NCBI GenBank assembly: GCA_963754955.1
Contig: CAVWHY010000005.1
Location: forward strand, 124,001-188,000
Direction: 5' to 3'
Length of the DNA stretch: 64,000 nucleotides
Source of the DNA: CAVQJU01 sp963754955
GTDB lineage: Bacteria; Acidobacteriota; Vicinamibacteria; Vicinamibacterales; CAVVIG01
Part shown: piece after piece, positions 44,452 to 53,964 of the stretch
Layout: the number at the start of each line of letters is the position of its first letter
Position numbering within the stretch: position 1 is the stretch's first letter
Notes under the pieces: generated by a model
Told to the model about the DNA's origin: nothing
What the model saw: the letters and a program-made list of their open reading frames with translations, nothing else
Database searches by the model: none
Translations under genes and position numbers: made by a program

Positions 44452-45167
44452 CGAGTGATCCAGGGTTTGAACTGTTCTTCCTGTTGCAGCTTCGCGGCGG
44501 TCGCCTCGGCGTCCCGGCGGGTCTTGAAGGAGCCGACCCGCACGCGATAGACGTTCGGCGTGCCGCCGCGGCGTGAGCACGTACGCGTCGTAGCCTTTCG
44601 ACACGAGGCGCTTGGCGATCGTGTCGGCCTCGCGGGCTCGCGAAGCGCCGCCACCTGGATGGCGTAGCCGTCGCCATGTGTCGCCGCCGCAGCCGCGGGC
44701 GGCGGCGCCGGGGCTTTCGGCTCGGGCTTCGCTTCAGGCTTCGGTTCTCTTGGCTCTTTTGGCGCCACGGCAGCAGCCGCGGCCTTGGGCACGGAGACTG
44801 GAGCGTGCGGCGGGGTGGACGCGGCGGGCTTCAGAGTTTCCTTGCGGGGCTGATCCTCGAGGCGATCGGGGTAGCTGAACTTGTCTTCCTGCACCGCCGG
44901 CGGAGCCGAAGCGGCGGGGTCCACAGTGGCGGCCGCCGCTTGCGCGGGCGCCGGTGGCGGAAGCGGCGACGCATCCGGGAGCGCCTGCGAAGCGCCGCCG
45001 TCGGAGGTCAGCGTGGCGCGCTCGGCTTTGACGCCGCGGCCGACGAGCACACCGCACAGGAAAATCACCACGGACACGACCGTGGCGGCCATGAACAGAA
45101 ACACCAACTGCTTACCGTTCAGTTGGATTTCGTGGAAACCGTCGTCCTGAACTTGTGTGGTGCTCAC
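44448..45167 (-). CDS. SPOR-domain membrane protein, frameshifts
   Basis: About 239 residues. GTG 45167 gives VSTTQVQDDGFHEIQLNGKQ then one membrane helix LVFLFMAATVVSVVIFLCGV (about 22-42). A long Pro/Ala-rich linker precedes a C-terminal SPOR domain: HGDGYAIQVAALRE, RLVSKGYDAYVLTP (in another frame, 44575-44625), YRVRVGSFKTRRDAEATAAK and EEQFKPWITR. SPOR domains bind denuded peptidoglycan glycan strands at the septum. Two compensating indels, near 44635 and 44570, are needed. It overlaps the dctP gene, although a functional link is doubtful. Confidence 0.88.
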   Translation of the reverse strand: MSTTQVQDDGFHEIQLNGKQLVFLFMAATVVSVVIFLCGVLVGRGVKAERATLTSDGGASQALPDASPLPPPAPAQAAAATVDPAASAPPAVQEDKFSYPDRLEDQPRKETLKPAASTPPHAPVSVPKAAAAAVAPKEPREPKPEAKPEPKAPAPPPAAAAATHGDGYAIQVAALREPARPTRSPSASCRKATTRTCSRRGGTPNVYRVRVGSFKTRRDAEATAAKLQQEEQFKPWITR

Positions 45168-45246
45168 TTTGCCGCATCTTAGCACCGTTCATCGGCGAGT
45201 ACAAGCCCCACCACGCACTGTGCGCGGACGCGGAACGCGCGGCTTG

Positions 45247-45849
45247 TTAGCCGCCGGCGGAGTCGGTGGCGGCGCGGTTGTCCGAGGGAACGAACGTCAT
45301 GAGACACGCCGACTGTCCCATGCCCCGGCACGACGAGACTTCCACGCGCGCCGTGAGATCGAACAGCGCGTGGAGCCGTGTAAACGCGGCGACGTAGAAC
45401 CCGCACAGCGGACGCGGCACCGCTTCGCGGACCGTGCAGAACACTGACCCGCGGACGTCCAGGCTGGCTTGTCCGCGCCGCACCCGCGAGACCACGCGGC
45501 TGCCCGTGTAGCTCTGGCTCACGAGCCGTCCCAGCAGCCGCATCAGGAGCCGGCTGCGCAGCCACGCCGGGGCCGCCTTCGTCAGAGTCCGTTCGATCGG
45601 CGCCATCGACTCCACCGTCCACTCGGCGGCGTATTCGCCCGCGCACGTCGTAATCCGCTCGTACGGGTCCTCGCCTTCCTGGCGCAGGAAGCTCAGCACG
45701 GCGTAGAGCGGCGCGAGGCCGATGGTGCCATCCCGCAACCCCTCCGCATGGAGCCAGTTCTCGTAAAACGCAAGGCGCGTCGGCAGGATGTCGGAAATTC
45801 CCTGATGAAGGCTCGCGACCAGCACGCGTCCGACGACAGCGTCACGCAT
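45247..45849 (-). CDS. cytosolic protein of unknown function, possibly V4R-like
   Basis: 200 residues, intact. It reads VLVASLHQGISDILPTRLAF, GTIGLAPLYAVLSFLRQEGE, YERITTCAGEYAAEWTVESM, LLMRLLGRLVSQSYTGSRVV and ends EVSSCRGMGQSACLMTFVPS. The closing C...G...C pattern and the preceding helical part recall V4R or heme-NO-binding-like ligand domains, but the match is weak. No membrane segment. It is probably transcribed alone, divergent from mobA across a heptamer array. Confidence 0.6.
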   Translation of the reverse strand: MRDAVVGRVLVASLHQGISDILPTRLAFYENWLHAEGLRDGTIGLAPLYAVLSFLRQEGEDPYERITTCAGEYAAEWTVESMAPIERTLTKAAPAWLRSRLLMRLLGRLVSQSYTGSRVVSRVRRGQASLDVRGSVFCTVREAVPRPLCGFYVAAFTRLHALFDLTARVEVSSCRGMGQSACLMTFVPSDNRAATDSAGG

Positions 45850-45854
45850 AAAGG

Positions 45855-45871
45855 CTGTAATATCGAATCAG
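45855..45871. repeat. perfect inverted repeat TCGAATC-A-GATTCGA
   Basis: Seven-base arms around a single base, at about 45863-45877, directly before and running into the heptamer array. It may be an operator for either divergent gene or a decayed inverted arm of the array. Confidence 0.4.
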
Positions 45872-45873
45872 AT

Positions 45874-45908
45874 TCGAACCTCGAACCTTGAACCCTGAAC
45901 CTTGAACC
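45874..45908. repeat. five in-phase heptamers, TCGAACC/TTGAACC
   Basis: TCGAACC, TCGAACC, TTGAACC, CTGAACC, TTGAACC in exact register. The TTG of the last unit (45902) is the only available start codon for mobA in that frame upstream of its conserved motif. Confidence 0.88.
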
Positions 45909-46519
45909 CTGACGCTCTCGACTCGTCCGCCGCGATCCTCGCCGGCGGCCGGGCCCTACGATTCGGCGGCCTCGACAAGAGCGCGCTCATTGTCGGCGGC
46001 CGCACGATCCTCGAGCATCAGGTTGCCGAGTTGTCGCAGATCACCGACGACCTGATGCTGGTCGGCGGCCACGCGCCACCCGCCACGCTGACCGGCGTTC
46101 GGCACGTCCCCGACCTCGTGCCGGGTTGCGGCCCGCTCAGCGGACTTCATGCCGCGCTGTCCGCGGCGCGATCGCCGGTCGTGGTCGTCGTCGCGTGCGA
46201 CATGCCTTTTGTCCCGGCGCGCCTGCTCCGCTACTTCCTGACGCTCGTCAACGGCCCCGACGGGCCCGATCTCGTCGTTCCGCGCACCGAACGCGGCTAT
46301 CATCCGTTGTGTGCCGCGTATACGCGCGCGTGTCTGGAGCCGATTGCCCGCCGGCTGGCCGACGGACGGCTCAGGGTTGACGGCCTTTTCGACGATGTGC
46401 GCACGCGCATCGTCGCGCGCGAGGTAATCGCTGGCTTCGGCGATCCGGACCGCCTCCTCGCGAACCTCAACACCCCGCTCGAGTATCGGGCGATCGAGGC
46501 AAAAGGAATTCAATCCTAG
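45902..46519 (+). CDS. mobA: molybdenum cofactor guanylyltransferase
   Basis: Adds GMP to molybdopterin. 205 residues. The nucleotide-binding motif SSAAILAGGRALRFGGLDKS is at the N-terminus, then HVPDLVPGCGPLSGLHAALS, VVVVVACDMPFVPARLLRYF with the metal-binding aspartate, and RTERGYHPLCAAYTRACLEP. It ends with NLNTPLEY, typical for MobA. The start TTG 45902 belongs to a heptamer array and has no ribosome-binding site, so initiation is unusual. It does not lie in a molybdenum cofactor operon; argS follows 63 bases later. Confidence 0.9.
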   Translation: MNPDALDSSAAILAGGRALRFGGLDKSALIVGGRTILEHQVAELSQITDDLMLVGGHAPPATLTGVRHVPDLVPGCGPLSGLHAALSAARSPVVVVVACDMPFVPARLLRYFLTLVNGPDGPDLVVPRTERGYHPLCAAYTRACLEPIARRLADGRLRVDGLFDDVRTRIVAREVIAGFGDPDRLLANLNTPLEYRAIEAKGIQS

Positions 46520-46582
46520 CACGACCGTATCGGCCGGTCCCCGGTGCACAACGCGGCGGGCGCCCCACAACGACATCCACTC

Positions 46583-48568
46583 ATGATTCTCAACGTGCTC
46601 AGACAGGTTCACGACAGGGTCGCCTCGGCGGTGACCGCGCAATTCGGCCTTGCCGACGTCCCGCCGTTCGCGATCGAGGTACCGCCCAATCGCGCGATGG
46701 GCGACCTCGCCGTGACGGTCGCGTTCCAACTCGCGAGGCCGCTTCGCAAGGCGCCGCGCGCGATCGCGCAGGAACTGATCGGCGCCATCGGCGCCATCCC
46801 CGGCGTCGCGAAAATCGAGGCGGCGCCGAACGGGTACCTGAACCTCTCCCTGGACCGCCGCGCCTTTCTGCTCGCCCGTCTGCGCGGTGAGGTTCCGCCC
46901 GCTGAAGCCGCCACGCGCGAGAAGACCATCGTCGAGCACACGGCGATCAACCCCAACAAGGCGGCGCACATCGGCCACCTGCGCAACGCGACGCTCGGCG
47001 ACACGCTCGTTCGCGTGCTCAGGTTCAACGGCACGCCGGTCGAAGTGCAGAACTACATCGACGATCTCGGCGTTCAGGTGGCCGATATCATCGTGGGCTT
47101 CCGCGACATCGAGCACAAGACACTGAGCGACATTCACGCGATCGCCGACACCACGCGCTTCGATTACTACTGCTGGGATCTGTACGCGCGCGTGACCGAC
47201 TGGTACGGCGAGCAGCCCGATCGGCCCGCCGCGCGCGCGCGAACCCTGCACGACCTCGAGGCGGGCGGCAACGAGGCGGCCGACATCGGCGCGTTCGTCG
47301 CCGATCGCATCGTCCGCTGCCATCTGAAAACGATGGCGCGCCTGAACATCGGCTACGACCTGCTCACGCACGAAGGCGACATCCTCCGGCTGCACTTCTG
47401 GGCGCATGCGTTCGACATCCTGAAAGCGCAGGGCGCCGTGTTCCTGCAGACCGAAGGCAAGCTGTCCGGCTGCTGGGTGATGCGCATCGACGACGGACAG
47501 GCCAAAGAAGAAAACGACGGCGACCCCGACGACCCCGAAGCGCGTGAGAAGGTGATCGTCCGATCGAACGGCGTCGTGACGTACGTCGGCAAGGACATCG
47601 CCAACCAGTTCTGGAAATTCGGCCTGCTCGGACGGGACTTCCGGTATCGGCTGTTCGGCACGCAGGCCGACGGCCGGCCGCTCTGGGCCACGACATCCGG
47701 CGACACCGATCCGGCGGCCCCGGCCTTCGGCCGCGCCCGGCGCATCTACAACGTTATCGACTCCCGGCAGATGTACCTACAGGCACTGCTCAGCCAGGCG
47801 CTGCGAACCCTGGGACACCCCGACGAAGCGGAGCGCTCGGTTCACTTCTCCTACGAGATGGTGGCGCTCTCCCACGCCACGGCACAGGAACTGGGCTACG
47901 AGACGGCAGCGGAAGGGGAAGAAGCGCGCAAGCCCTTCGTCGAGGTGTCTGGCCGCAAGGGACTCGGCGTCAAGATCGACGACCTGCTCGACCTGCTGAT
48001 CGCGAAGGCCGCCGTCGAAGTGGCCAACCGCAATCCCGAGATCCACCCGGACGAGCAGGCCCGCACCGCCGGGCAGATCGCGGTGGCCGCGATCCGCTAC
48101 TTCATGCTGAAGTTCTCGCGCGGCAAGCTGATCGTGTTCGACATCGAGGAGGCGCTCAGCTTCGAGGGCGAAACCGGGCCATATCTGCAGTATGCTGTCG
48201 TACGCGCGAACAACATCTTCCTCAAGCTGCAGGAACGCGAGGGACACACGGCCGCCGACATCGTCGCCCTGATCGATGAGACGCCGGCCGACGAGCTCGA
48301 ATCGCTCGACTGCTGGGCGATGGTGCTCGAAGCGTCCCGGCTGGACGACGTCGTCGATCAGGTGGTGCGATCGCTCGAGTTCTCGGTACTGGCCAAATAC
48401 GCGTTCGGCCTCGCCCAGATGTTCAACGCTTTTTACCACCGCTACCCGATTCTCGGCGAGGAGCGCCCCGAGCTGAAGCGCTGGCGCGCCGCCGCGGTAT
48501 CCTACGTCCGCGACGAGCTCACGCGCGCGCTCACGTTGATGGGAATCGACGTCCCGGCCCGGATGTAG
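46583..48568 (+). CDS. argS: arginyl-tRNA synthetase
   Basis: Class I synthetase, 661 residues, intact. ATG 46583 (MILNVLRQVHDRVASAVTAQ) is chosen because it matches the usual N-terminal Add-1 domain start; the frame is open 13 codons further up. The N-terminal tRNA-binding domain (FAIEVPPNRAMGDLAVTVAF) precedes the HIGH motif HTAINPNKAAHIGHLRNATL. EVQNYIDDLGVQVADIIVGF, VVTYVGKDIANQFWKFGLLG and SGRKGLGVKIDDLLDLLIAK belong to the catalytic core. The DALR anticodon domain is C-terminal (EFSVLAKYAFGLAQMFNAFY). Between mobA and a glutamine amidotransferase gene, which starts 14 bases downstream. Confidence 0.96.
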   Translation: MILNVLRQVHDRVASAVTAQFGLADVPPFAIEVPPNRAMGDLAVTVAFQLARPLRKAPRAIAQELIGAIGAIPGVAKIEAAPNGYLNLSLDRRAFLLARLRGEVPPAEAATREKTIVEHTAINPNKAAHIGHLRNATLGDTLVRVLRFNGTPVEVQNYIDDLGVQVADIIVGFRDIEHKTLSDIHAIADTTRFDYYCWDLYARVTDWYGEQPDRPAARARTLHDLEAGGNEAADIGAFVADRIVRCHLKTMARLNIGYDLLTHEGDILRLHFWAHAFDILKAQGAVFLQTEGKLSGCWVMRIDDGQAKEENDGDPDDPEAREKVIVRSNGVVTYVGKDIANQFWKFGLLGRDFRYRLFGTQADGRPLWATTSGDTDPAAPAFGRARRIYNVIDSRQMYLQALLSQALRTLGHPDEAERSVHFSYEMVALSHATAQELGYETAAEGEEARKPFVEVSGRKGLGVKIDDLLDLLIAKAAVEVANRNPEIHPDEQARTAGQIAVAAIRYFMLKFSRGKLIVFDIEEALSFEGETGPYLQYAVVRANNIFLKLQEREGHTAADIVALIDETPADELESLDCWAMVLEASRLDDVVDQVVRSLEFSVLAKYAFGLAQMFNAFYHRYPILGEERPELKRWRAAAVSYVRDELTRALTLMGIDVPARM

Positions 48569-48582
48569 CGCCGCCGAACATT

Positions 48583-49278
48583 ATGGCCCTCATCGGTGTC
48601 ACGAACTGCCGCAAGCTCGAGGACTACAAGCAGTCGGTGCTGCATGTCGGCGGCGAGGTCCGCGTGCTGGATCCTTCAACTGATATTGCCGGGGCGCTCG
48701 AAGGCCTCGACGGCCTGATGCTGACCGGTGGCGGCGACGTGTCTCCGGCGAAATACGGCGAGGCGCCCCATCCGAGCGTCGAACCGGCCGAGCCGGGCCG
48801 CGACGATTTCGAGCTGGGACTCGTCGTGCTGGCCAGGACACGCGGGCTCCCGATCCTCGCGATCTGCCGCGGGGCACAGGTGCTGAACGTCGCGTGCGGC
48901 GGCACGCTCGTGCAGGACATCCCGTCGCAGGTGCCCGGCGCGCTCGCGCACAAGCTCGAAGTCCCGCCGCATCAGGCGTTCGAGCTCGCGCACGAAATCT
49001 GGATCGACAAGGACACCCTGCTGTCGCGGCTGATGCGCGAGCGCCTGAGCGACGCCGATTCCTGCGACGTCAACAGCCGCCATCACCAGGCCGTCCGGCA
49101 GCTCGCCCCCGGCTTCATCGCCTCGGCCACCGCACCCGACGGCGTCATCGAAGCGATTGAAGATCCCGCCGCCGTCTTCTGCCTGGGCGTCCAGTGGCAC
49201 CCGGAAAACTTCTTTCGCACCGGCGAATTCCGGCCGCTGTTCGAAGGTCTTGTCGAAGCGACCACCAAGAAAACGTAG
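48583..49278 (+). CDS. class I glutamine amidotransferase-like hydrolase (PuuD type)
   Basis: 231 residues, intact. The nucleophile elbow LPILAICRGAQVLNVACGGT holds the active-site Cys, and VFCLGVQWHPENFF holds the His-Glu of the triad. GLMLTGGGDVSPAKYGEAPH and VNSRHHQAVRQLAPGFIASA are typical of gamma-glutamyl-gamma-aminobutyrate hydrolases (Peptidase C26). It probably splits a gamma-glutamyl amide. It lies 14 bases after argS and likely shares its transcript. Confidence 0.9.
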   Translation: MALIGVTNCRKLEDYKQSVLHVGGEVRVLDPSTDIAGALEGLDGLMLTGGGDVSPAKYGEAPHPSVEPAEPGRDDFELGLVVLARTRGLPILAICRGAQVLNVACGGTLVQDIPSQVPGALAHKLEVPPHQAFELAHEIWIDKDTLLSRLMRERLSDADSCDVNSRHHQAVRQLAPGFIASATAPDGVIEAIEDPAAVFCLGVQWHPENFFRTGEFRPLFEGLVEATTKKT

Positions 49279-49320
49279 CGATCGGCTTCCGCCGGACGGT
49301 CGCTGGCGCGGAGGAGTGGC

Positions 49321-50636
49321 ATGAGCAGAACAGCAACGATCGCGTTGGCGCTCCTGGTGGGTCTTGCCGTCGGCATTCCGCTCGGCGGCCGGCTGATGCC
49401 GTCGTCGGCGGAATCCGCAGCCGTCGGCGCGGCGTTTTCAGCGGTGGCGAATGCGATCGGCGCGGAAGACGTGTCCGGGCCGTACGAAGTCGTCCCGGGT
49501 TGGCCCAAAGACCTGAGCACGCTTCCCGGGCATGACAAGTGGACGTTTGGAGGAGCCCGGGGCAGTCTTCGCCGAGAGCCCGAATCGCGTCTACCTGATC
49601 AGCGGCGGCGAGCTGCCGAACATCCCTCGCCCCGCCACGACAGCTTTTCCCCGAGATCGGACCGAACGTGCAGTTTCCTCTCGCCGGGCTTCCGTGGCGC
49701 AACGCGAACACCGCGGCTCCGCCGGCGGCGGGCGGGTCGGGCCAGGATCCTGCGAAGGGCATGGAGCTCTGGAGAGGTACGACGCCGCGCCGTATCGGGA
49801 ACTCGGCCAGGATTCCCGCTGGGAACACTGCATCGTCGTCGTGGACGCGCAGGGCAACATCATCGAGGAGTGGACGCAGTGGGACAAGCTGTTCAAGCGT
49901 CCGCACGCCGTTTACATCAGCCCGTACGATTCAGAGAAGCACGTGTGGGTGGTCGACGATCACACGCACGCGATCTACAAGTTCACGAACGACGGCAAGC
50001 AGCTCGTCCAGACGATCGGCACGCCGAACGTTCCTGGCGCGGACGCGACACACTTCAACCGGCCGACCTTCATGGCGTGGCTGCCCGACGGCAGCTTCTA
50101 CGTCGTCCGACGGCTACAACGGCACGCGCGTCGCGAAGTTCGACGCGCAGGGCAAGTTCCTGCTCGATTTCGGCAAGCGGGGCGAAGCCGGGAAGGAGAC
50201 GCGTCCGGGCTACATGAACAACGTGCATGGCGTCGCCGTCGATCTCGAAACGAGGCGCGTGTTCGTCAACGATCGCGACAACCACCGCATCCAGATCTTC
50301 GACGAGAACGGCAAATACCTCTCCGAGTGGAAGATCGCCGTCAGCCCGTCGAGCCTCCACTTCGTGCAGATCGGCGCCGATCGGACCGCCGTCACCTTCG
50401 ATCGCAACACGCACAAGATGCTGAAATACGACCTCGACGGCCGGTTGCTGTACGCCTGGGGCACCGTGGCGGATTTCCCGGGCACGCTGTGGGGCGTCCA
50501 CGGCATGAGCACGGACCAGGAAGGCAACCTCTACGTCGCGGAAGTCGACGCCGGACGTTTCCAGAAGTTCCGGCCCCGGCCGGGCGCCAACCCGGCGTAC
50601 CTGATCGGCAAGCCCGTCTACTCGGCCTGGCAATAA
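49321..50636 (+). CDS. exported NHL-repeat beta-propeller protein, several frameshifts
   Basis: About 438 residues. The signal peptide reads TATIALALLVGLAVGIPLGG. After GPYEVVPGWPKDLSTLPGHD the frame changes near 49550; the next pieces are AVFAESPNRVYLISGGELPN, PNVQFPLAGLPWRNANTAAP and HCIVVVDAQGNIIEEWTQWD. Then come NHL-type blades: RPHAVYISPYDSEKHVWVVD, NNVHGVAVDLETRRVFVNDR, HRIQIFDENGKYLSEWKIAV and GVHGMSTDQEGNLYVAEVDA, ending PVYSAWQ. At least four indels (49550, 49645, 49780, 50107). This is the six-bladed propeller family seen with peptidylglycine-lyase-like or secreted proteins in acidobacteria. The ligand is unknown. Confidence 0.82.
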
Positions 50637-50645
50637 AGAGACGTC

Positions 50646-51103
50646 ATGCTTCCCTTGAATCGAAGATCCCGCCTCCACTGATTGTCCTGATAATGGCGGT
50701 GGGCATGTGGGTCATCTCACGGGCTGTGCCATGGCCGCTGTACGAGCTGCCGGCGCACAGTTGGCTTGCCGCCGTCCTCGTTTCGACGGGATTCGTCACG
50801 GGCATGTCAGGCGTGGTGACCTTCCGGCGAGCCAGAACGACTGTCAACCCCATGACGCACCACGCCTCGTCATTGGTCACCTCGGGTGTCTACACGATTT
50901 CCCGCAACCCGATGTACCTCGGCGGTCTCATCATGTTGCTTGGCTGGGGGATCCTGCTGTCGAACGCGCCGGCCTTGGTATGTCTTCCGGTGTATGTGCT
51001 CTACATCAACCGCTTCCAAATCGAACCGGAAGAGCGTGCGCTCACGCTGTTGTTTGGGCCTGCGTACACCGCTTATACAGCCCGCGCCCGACGGTGGCTG
51101 TAG
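50646..51103 (+). CDS. isoprenylcysteine-methyltransferase-like membrane protein, one frameshift
   Basis: About 152 residues. ATG 50646, then after a missing base near 50652 the frame gives LESKIPPPLIVLIMAVGMWV. Four membrane helices follow (LAAVLVSTGFVTGMSGVVTF, GGLIMLLGWGILLSNAPALV). The signature SGVYTISRNPMYLGGLI with EPEERALTLLFGPAYTAYTA is that of the PEMT/ICMT/NnrU methyltransferase family, where RNPxY...EE binds the methyl donor. The actual substrate of bacterial members is mostly unknown. It lies 9 bases after the NHL gene. Confidence 0.85.
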
Positions 51104-51128
51104 CCCCTGGCTTTCGCCATGGAGCCTG

Positions 51129-52366
51129 CTACGCTGACGCGAACACCGCAACCGTTTCGACGTGCGGCGTGTTTGGAAACAGATCGAACGCGTCGACCCG
51201 CTTGATCGAATAACCCGAATCGACGAGCCGTCGCGCGTCGCGCGCCAGCGTGGCAGGATCACAGCTGACGTAGATCAGGCGGCCCGCGCCCAGACGAATC
51301 ACACCGTCGATGCGCCGCACGCGACAAGCCGGTGCGCGGCGGATCGACCACGACGACGGCTGGCGTCGCCTGCTTCGCTTCCAGGAACTCCTCGACGGGC
51401 TGGTGATGCACGCCTCACGCCGTCATGCGCCGAAGCATTCACGGTCAGATCGCTGACCGCGGATCGATCGCCTTCGACGGCCGTCACCCGCGCGCGCCGC
51501 GCGGCCGCAGCCGTCAGAGAAAACAGGCCGGAGCCGGCATAGAGATCCAGCAGGTCGGCGTCCTGGCGGCACGAGCCCCGCGACGTGACCGGCGAGGTCG
51601 CGCAGCAGATACCGGTTGCCCTGAAAGAAAGACCGCACGTTGCGCCGGAACACAACCGGCGGCGCATCGTCGATGGCGATCTGATCGGTGACCGACGCGT
51701 CGGGCCCGACGCCCGTCACCCCGTCGATTGCCGCCAGCCGCTCGCGCATCCGCGGCGTCCATGCGGCCGTGTACGTCGGCGGACAGCGCGCGCTCCGACG
51801 CGTCGACGTTCTCCGACAGTTCGATCTCTCTGACCGTGTCCAGGCCGAGCGAAGCGAGCTCGCTGACGAACGATTCGAGGGCGTCGCACGACGCCGGCAG
51901 GAGCTGACGCGTCTGGCGCACGTCACACATCTCGTGCGTGCCCTCGCGATAGAACCCGGCCCGGCGCCCGCGCACGTGAAGCCGGGCGCGCATCCGGTAG
52001 CCGTCCTCCGGCGACGGCACCACGCGGACGGCGGCGGGCAGCATCAGCCGGCCAATGCGCCCGAACGCATCGGCGATGACCTGCGCCTTGATCTCGAGCT
52101 GACGGGCGTAGCCGATATGCGCGTAGACGCACCCGCCGCACAACGGGTCGGCGGCGACGGCCCGCCGATCCGCCGACGCGGTGTCGACGCCGATCGTGTC
52201 GGCATACACGACGCCCTTGCCCACCCGCTCGACGCGAGCCGTCACCCGCTCGCCGGGGATGGCGCCTCCGACCAACACGATCTGACCGTTCAGGCGCGCG
52301 ATCATCCGGCCGCCCGCGGCGGGCTTCTCGACGGTCAACACGACGGACTCGCCCGGCGACAGGCAT
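51129..52366 (-). CDS. 23S rRNA (uracil-5) methyltransferase, TrmA/RlmD family, frameshifts
   Basis: SAM-dependent RNA methyltransferase. ATG 52366 overlaps the previous stop (TGATG). An early indel joins it to SPGESVVLTVEKPAAGGRMI and the TRAM-like domain LNGQIVLVGGAIPGERVTAR. An iron-sulfur cysteine cluster is visible as DPLCGGCVYAHIGYARQLEI. DGYRMRARLHVRGRRAGFYR and VFRRNVRSFFQGNRYLLRDL follow. LDLYAGSGLFSLTAAAARRA is the SAM site, and IYVSCDPATLARDARRLVD holds the catalytic SCDP Cys. The end is ETVAVFASA. At least four indels (52355, 51790, 51590, 51330-51410). RlmD or RlmC specificity cannot be told. Confidence 0.87.
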
Positions 52367-53115
52367 CAGGTGAACGCGATCGTGGGGAGCGCGAGCCGCT
52401 GCCTGACCAGCCTGTCGACGGCCGCGGCCATCACGCGTTCGTAGGCGTCGGATGCCATGCGGGCGCGAAACGACGACAGCTCGTCGCCGGCTTCCCGCTG
52501 CAGCTCCGCGATCAGCGCCGCGCCGAGTGCCCGCCGCGCTTCGGCGACGAGCTCGGCGTCGAGCGCCGCCAGCCGCTCCAGCATGGCGTGCCGGGCGGCC
52601 CCGCGGACGCCGCGCGCTTCCGCCCGCGCGGCGTCCAGCTCGCGCGCGGCCCGGTCGATCAAGGCGTCGAATTCCTCACCCGAGGCCGCCGATGGCTCTG
52701 CGCGGACGTCAGTCGAAGCACGACGCGCTGCAGGTGGGCAGGCAGCGATCCGCCCGGTTTCACGGGGTTCCACGGAGTCAGGACGTCCGCCTTCGCCTTC
52801 CGGGCTCGCCGCCTGCCTTCGCTTCGGCGAGGCTACGGCGCGGCAGACCGAGGGCGCGGCGCCACTCGTCGAAGACGTCGAGGACGTCGGCGTCGCAGAA
52901 GTCGATGCGAACCGGCCGGCGACGCGGTCCCTTCCGGTAGTAGCGTTCGAAATAGCGATCGATGCCCTGAAGCGCAATCTTCAGCGGAATGCCCTGCGCG
53001 GCCCAGCCCGAGACGAGATCGAAGGACGGCCCGTGACCCGCACGAGGTGGCCGTCGTTCTTCTGGCAGAGGTAGGACTCGATCTCGCGGCAGAAATCTAC
53101 TGGTTCCGTTCCCAC
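52366..53115 (-). CDS. conserved protein of unknown family, two frameshifts
   Basis: About 248 residues. From a likely GTG at 53115, inside the coaX end, it reads VDFCREIESYLCQKNDGHLV, GPSFDLVSGWAAQGIPLKIA, LQGIDRYFERYYRKGPRRRP and VRIDFCDADVLDVFDEWRRA, then GLPRRSLAEAKAG. A second part is helical and Ala/Arg/Glu-rich (EEFDALIDRAARELDAARAE, LERLAALDAELVAEARRALG) and ends RLALPTIAFT. Indels near 53015 and 52800-52840 cancel. No family recognised; the length and conserved-looking FCREIE and FERYY motifs suggest a real cytosolic protein. Operon with coaX and the RNA methyltransferase. Confidence 0.7.
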
Positions 53116-53883
53116 ACGATTCTCAAGCCGTGGAGCGTGAGATCAGGCTCCACGTGATGAATGAGCGGCGTCTCCGGTGCGATGACGCTGGCGAGGCCGC
53201 CGGTGGCGACGCACCGGGCATTGTCGGCAGGCCCTGCCAGCTCCGCGCTCATGCGCCGGACCAGCCCTTCGACCATTCCGACGTAGCCCCAGAACAACCC
53301 CGACTCCATGGCGCCGACGGTCGTCCGGCCGACGACGGTCGCGGGCTTCCGCACGTCGATGCGCGGCAGCCGGCGGCACGCTGGAAGAGCGCGTCCGCGG
53401 AAATCGTGACGCCGGGGCAGATGGCGCCGCCGAGATACTCCCCTTTCGCGCTGATCGCGTCGAGCGTCGTCGCCGTGCCGAAGTCCACGACGACCAGCGG
53501 ACACTGCGCGGCCCGGCCGTACTGCTCGTAGGCCGCGATGCCGTTCACGATCCGATCGGCGCCGACGTCGGCCGGCGCGTCGTACAGGATCGGCATTCCC
53601 GTCTCGAGCCCCGGCTCGACGACCAGCGCCTTCACGCCCAGGTAACGCTCGACCATCTCCCGCGCGGGGCTCGTCAGGGGCGGCACGACGGACGCCATGA
53701 TGACGGCGCGTGACCGCTTGCCGATCGACGCCCGACACATCGAACAGCCCGTGCATGAGCAGCCCGAGTTCGTCCGCGGTCCGCTCGCGCAGCGTCGTCA
53801 GGCGCCAGCTGTGCGCGCAGCTTCTTGCCGTCGAAGACGCCAAGGACGATGTTCGTGTTACCGATGTCGAGCGCTAAAAGCAT
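53097..53883 (-). CDS. coaX: type III pantothenate kinase, frameshifts
   Basis: First step of coenzyme A synthesis, in the cytosol. The ASKHA-fold start MLLALDIGNTNIVLGVFDGK is intact. After an indel near 53805 come RLTTLRERTADELGLLMHGL, IMASVVPPLTSPAREMVERY, PILYDAPADVGADRIVNGIA and CPLVVVDFGTATTLDAISAK, the family's three phosphate-binding motifs. GGAICPGVTISADALFQRAA follows, then a frame change near 53370 to KPATVVGRTTVGAMESGLFW and the end GLRIVWERNQ. About 260 residues. It lies 81 bases below birA; CoA supply goes with biotin-ligase and NAD genes in this cofactor cluster. Confidence 0.93.
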
Positions 53884-53902
53884 GCTGGAACCCGAGAGTG
53901 TC

Positions 53903-53945
53903 CGGGCCTTGAGGCCCGCCGTGCCGCAGGCCTGAAGGCCTGCAC
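53903..53945. repeat. two REP-like palindromes between birA and coaX
   Basis: GGGCC-TTGA-GGCCC (53904-53917) and GCAGGCC-TGAA-GGCCTGC (53926-53943) followed by AC. The second equals the palindrome at 23633 almost base for base. Confidence 0.8.
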
Positions 53946-53964
53946 GACGACTGCACTGTACGAT

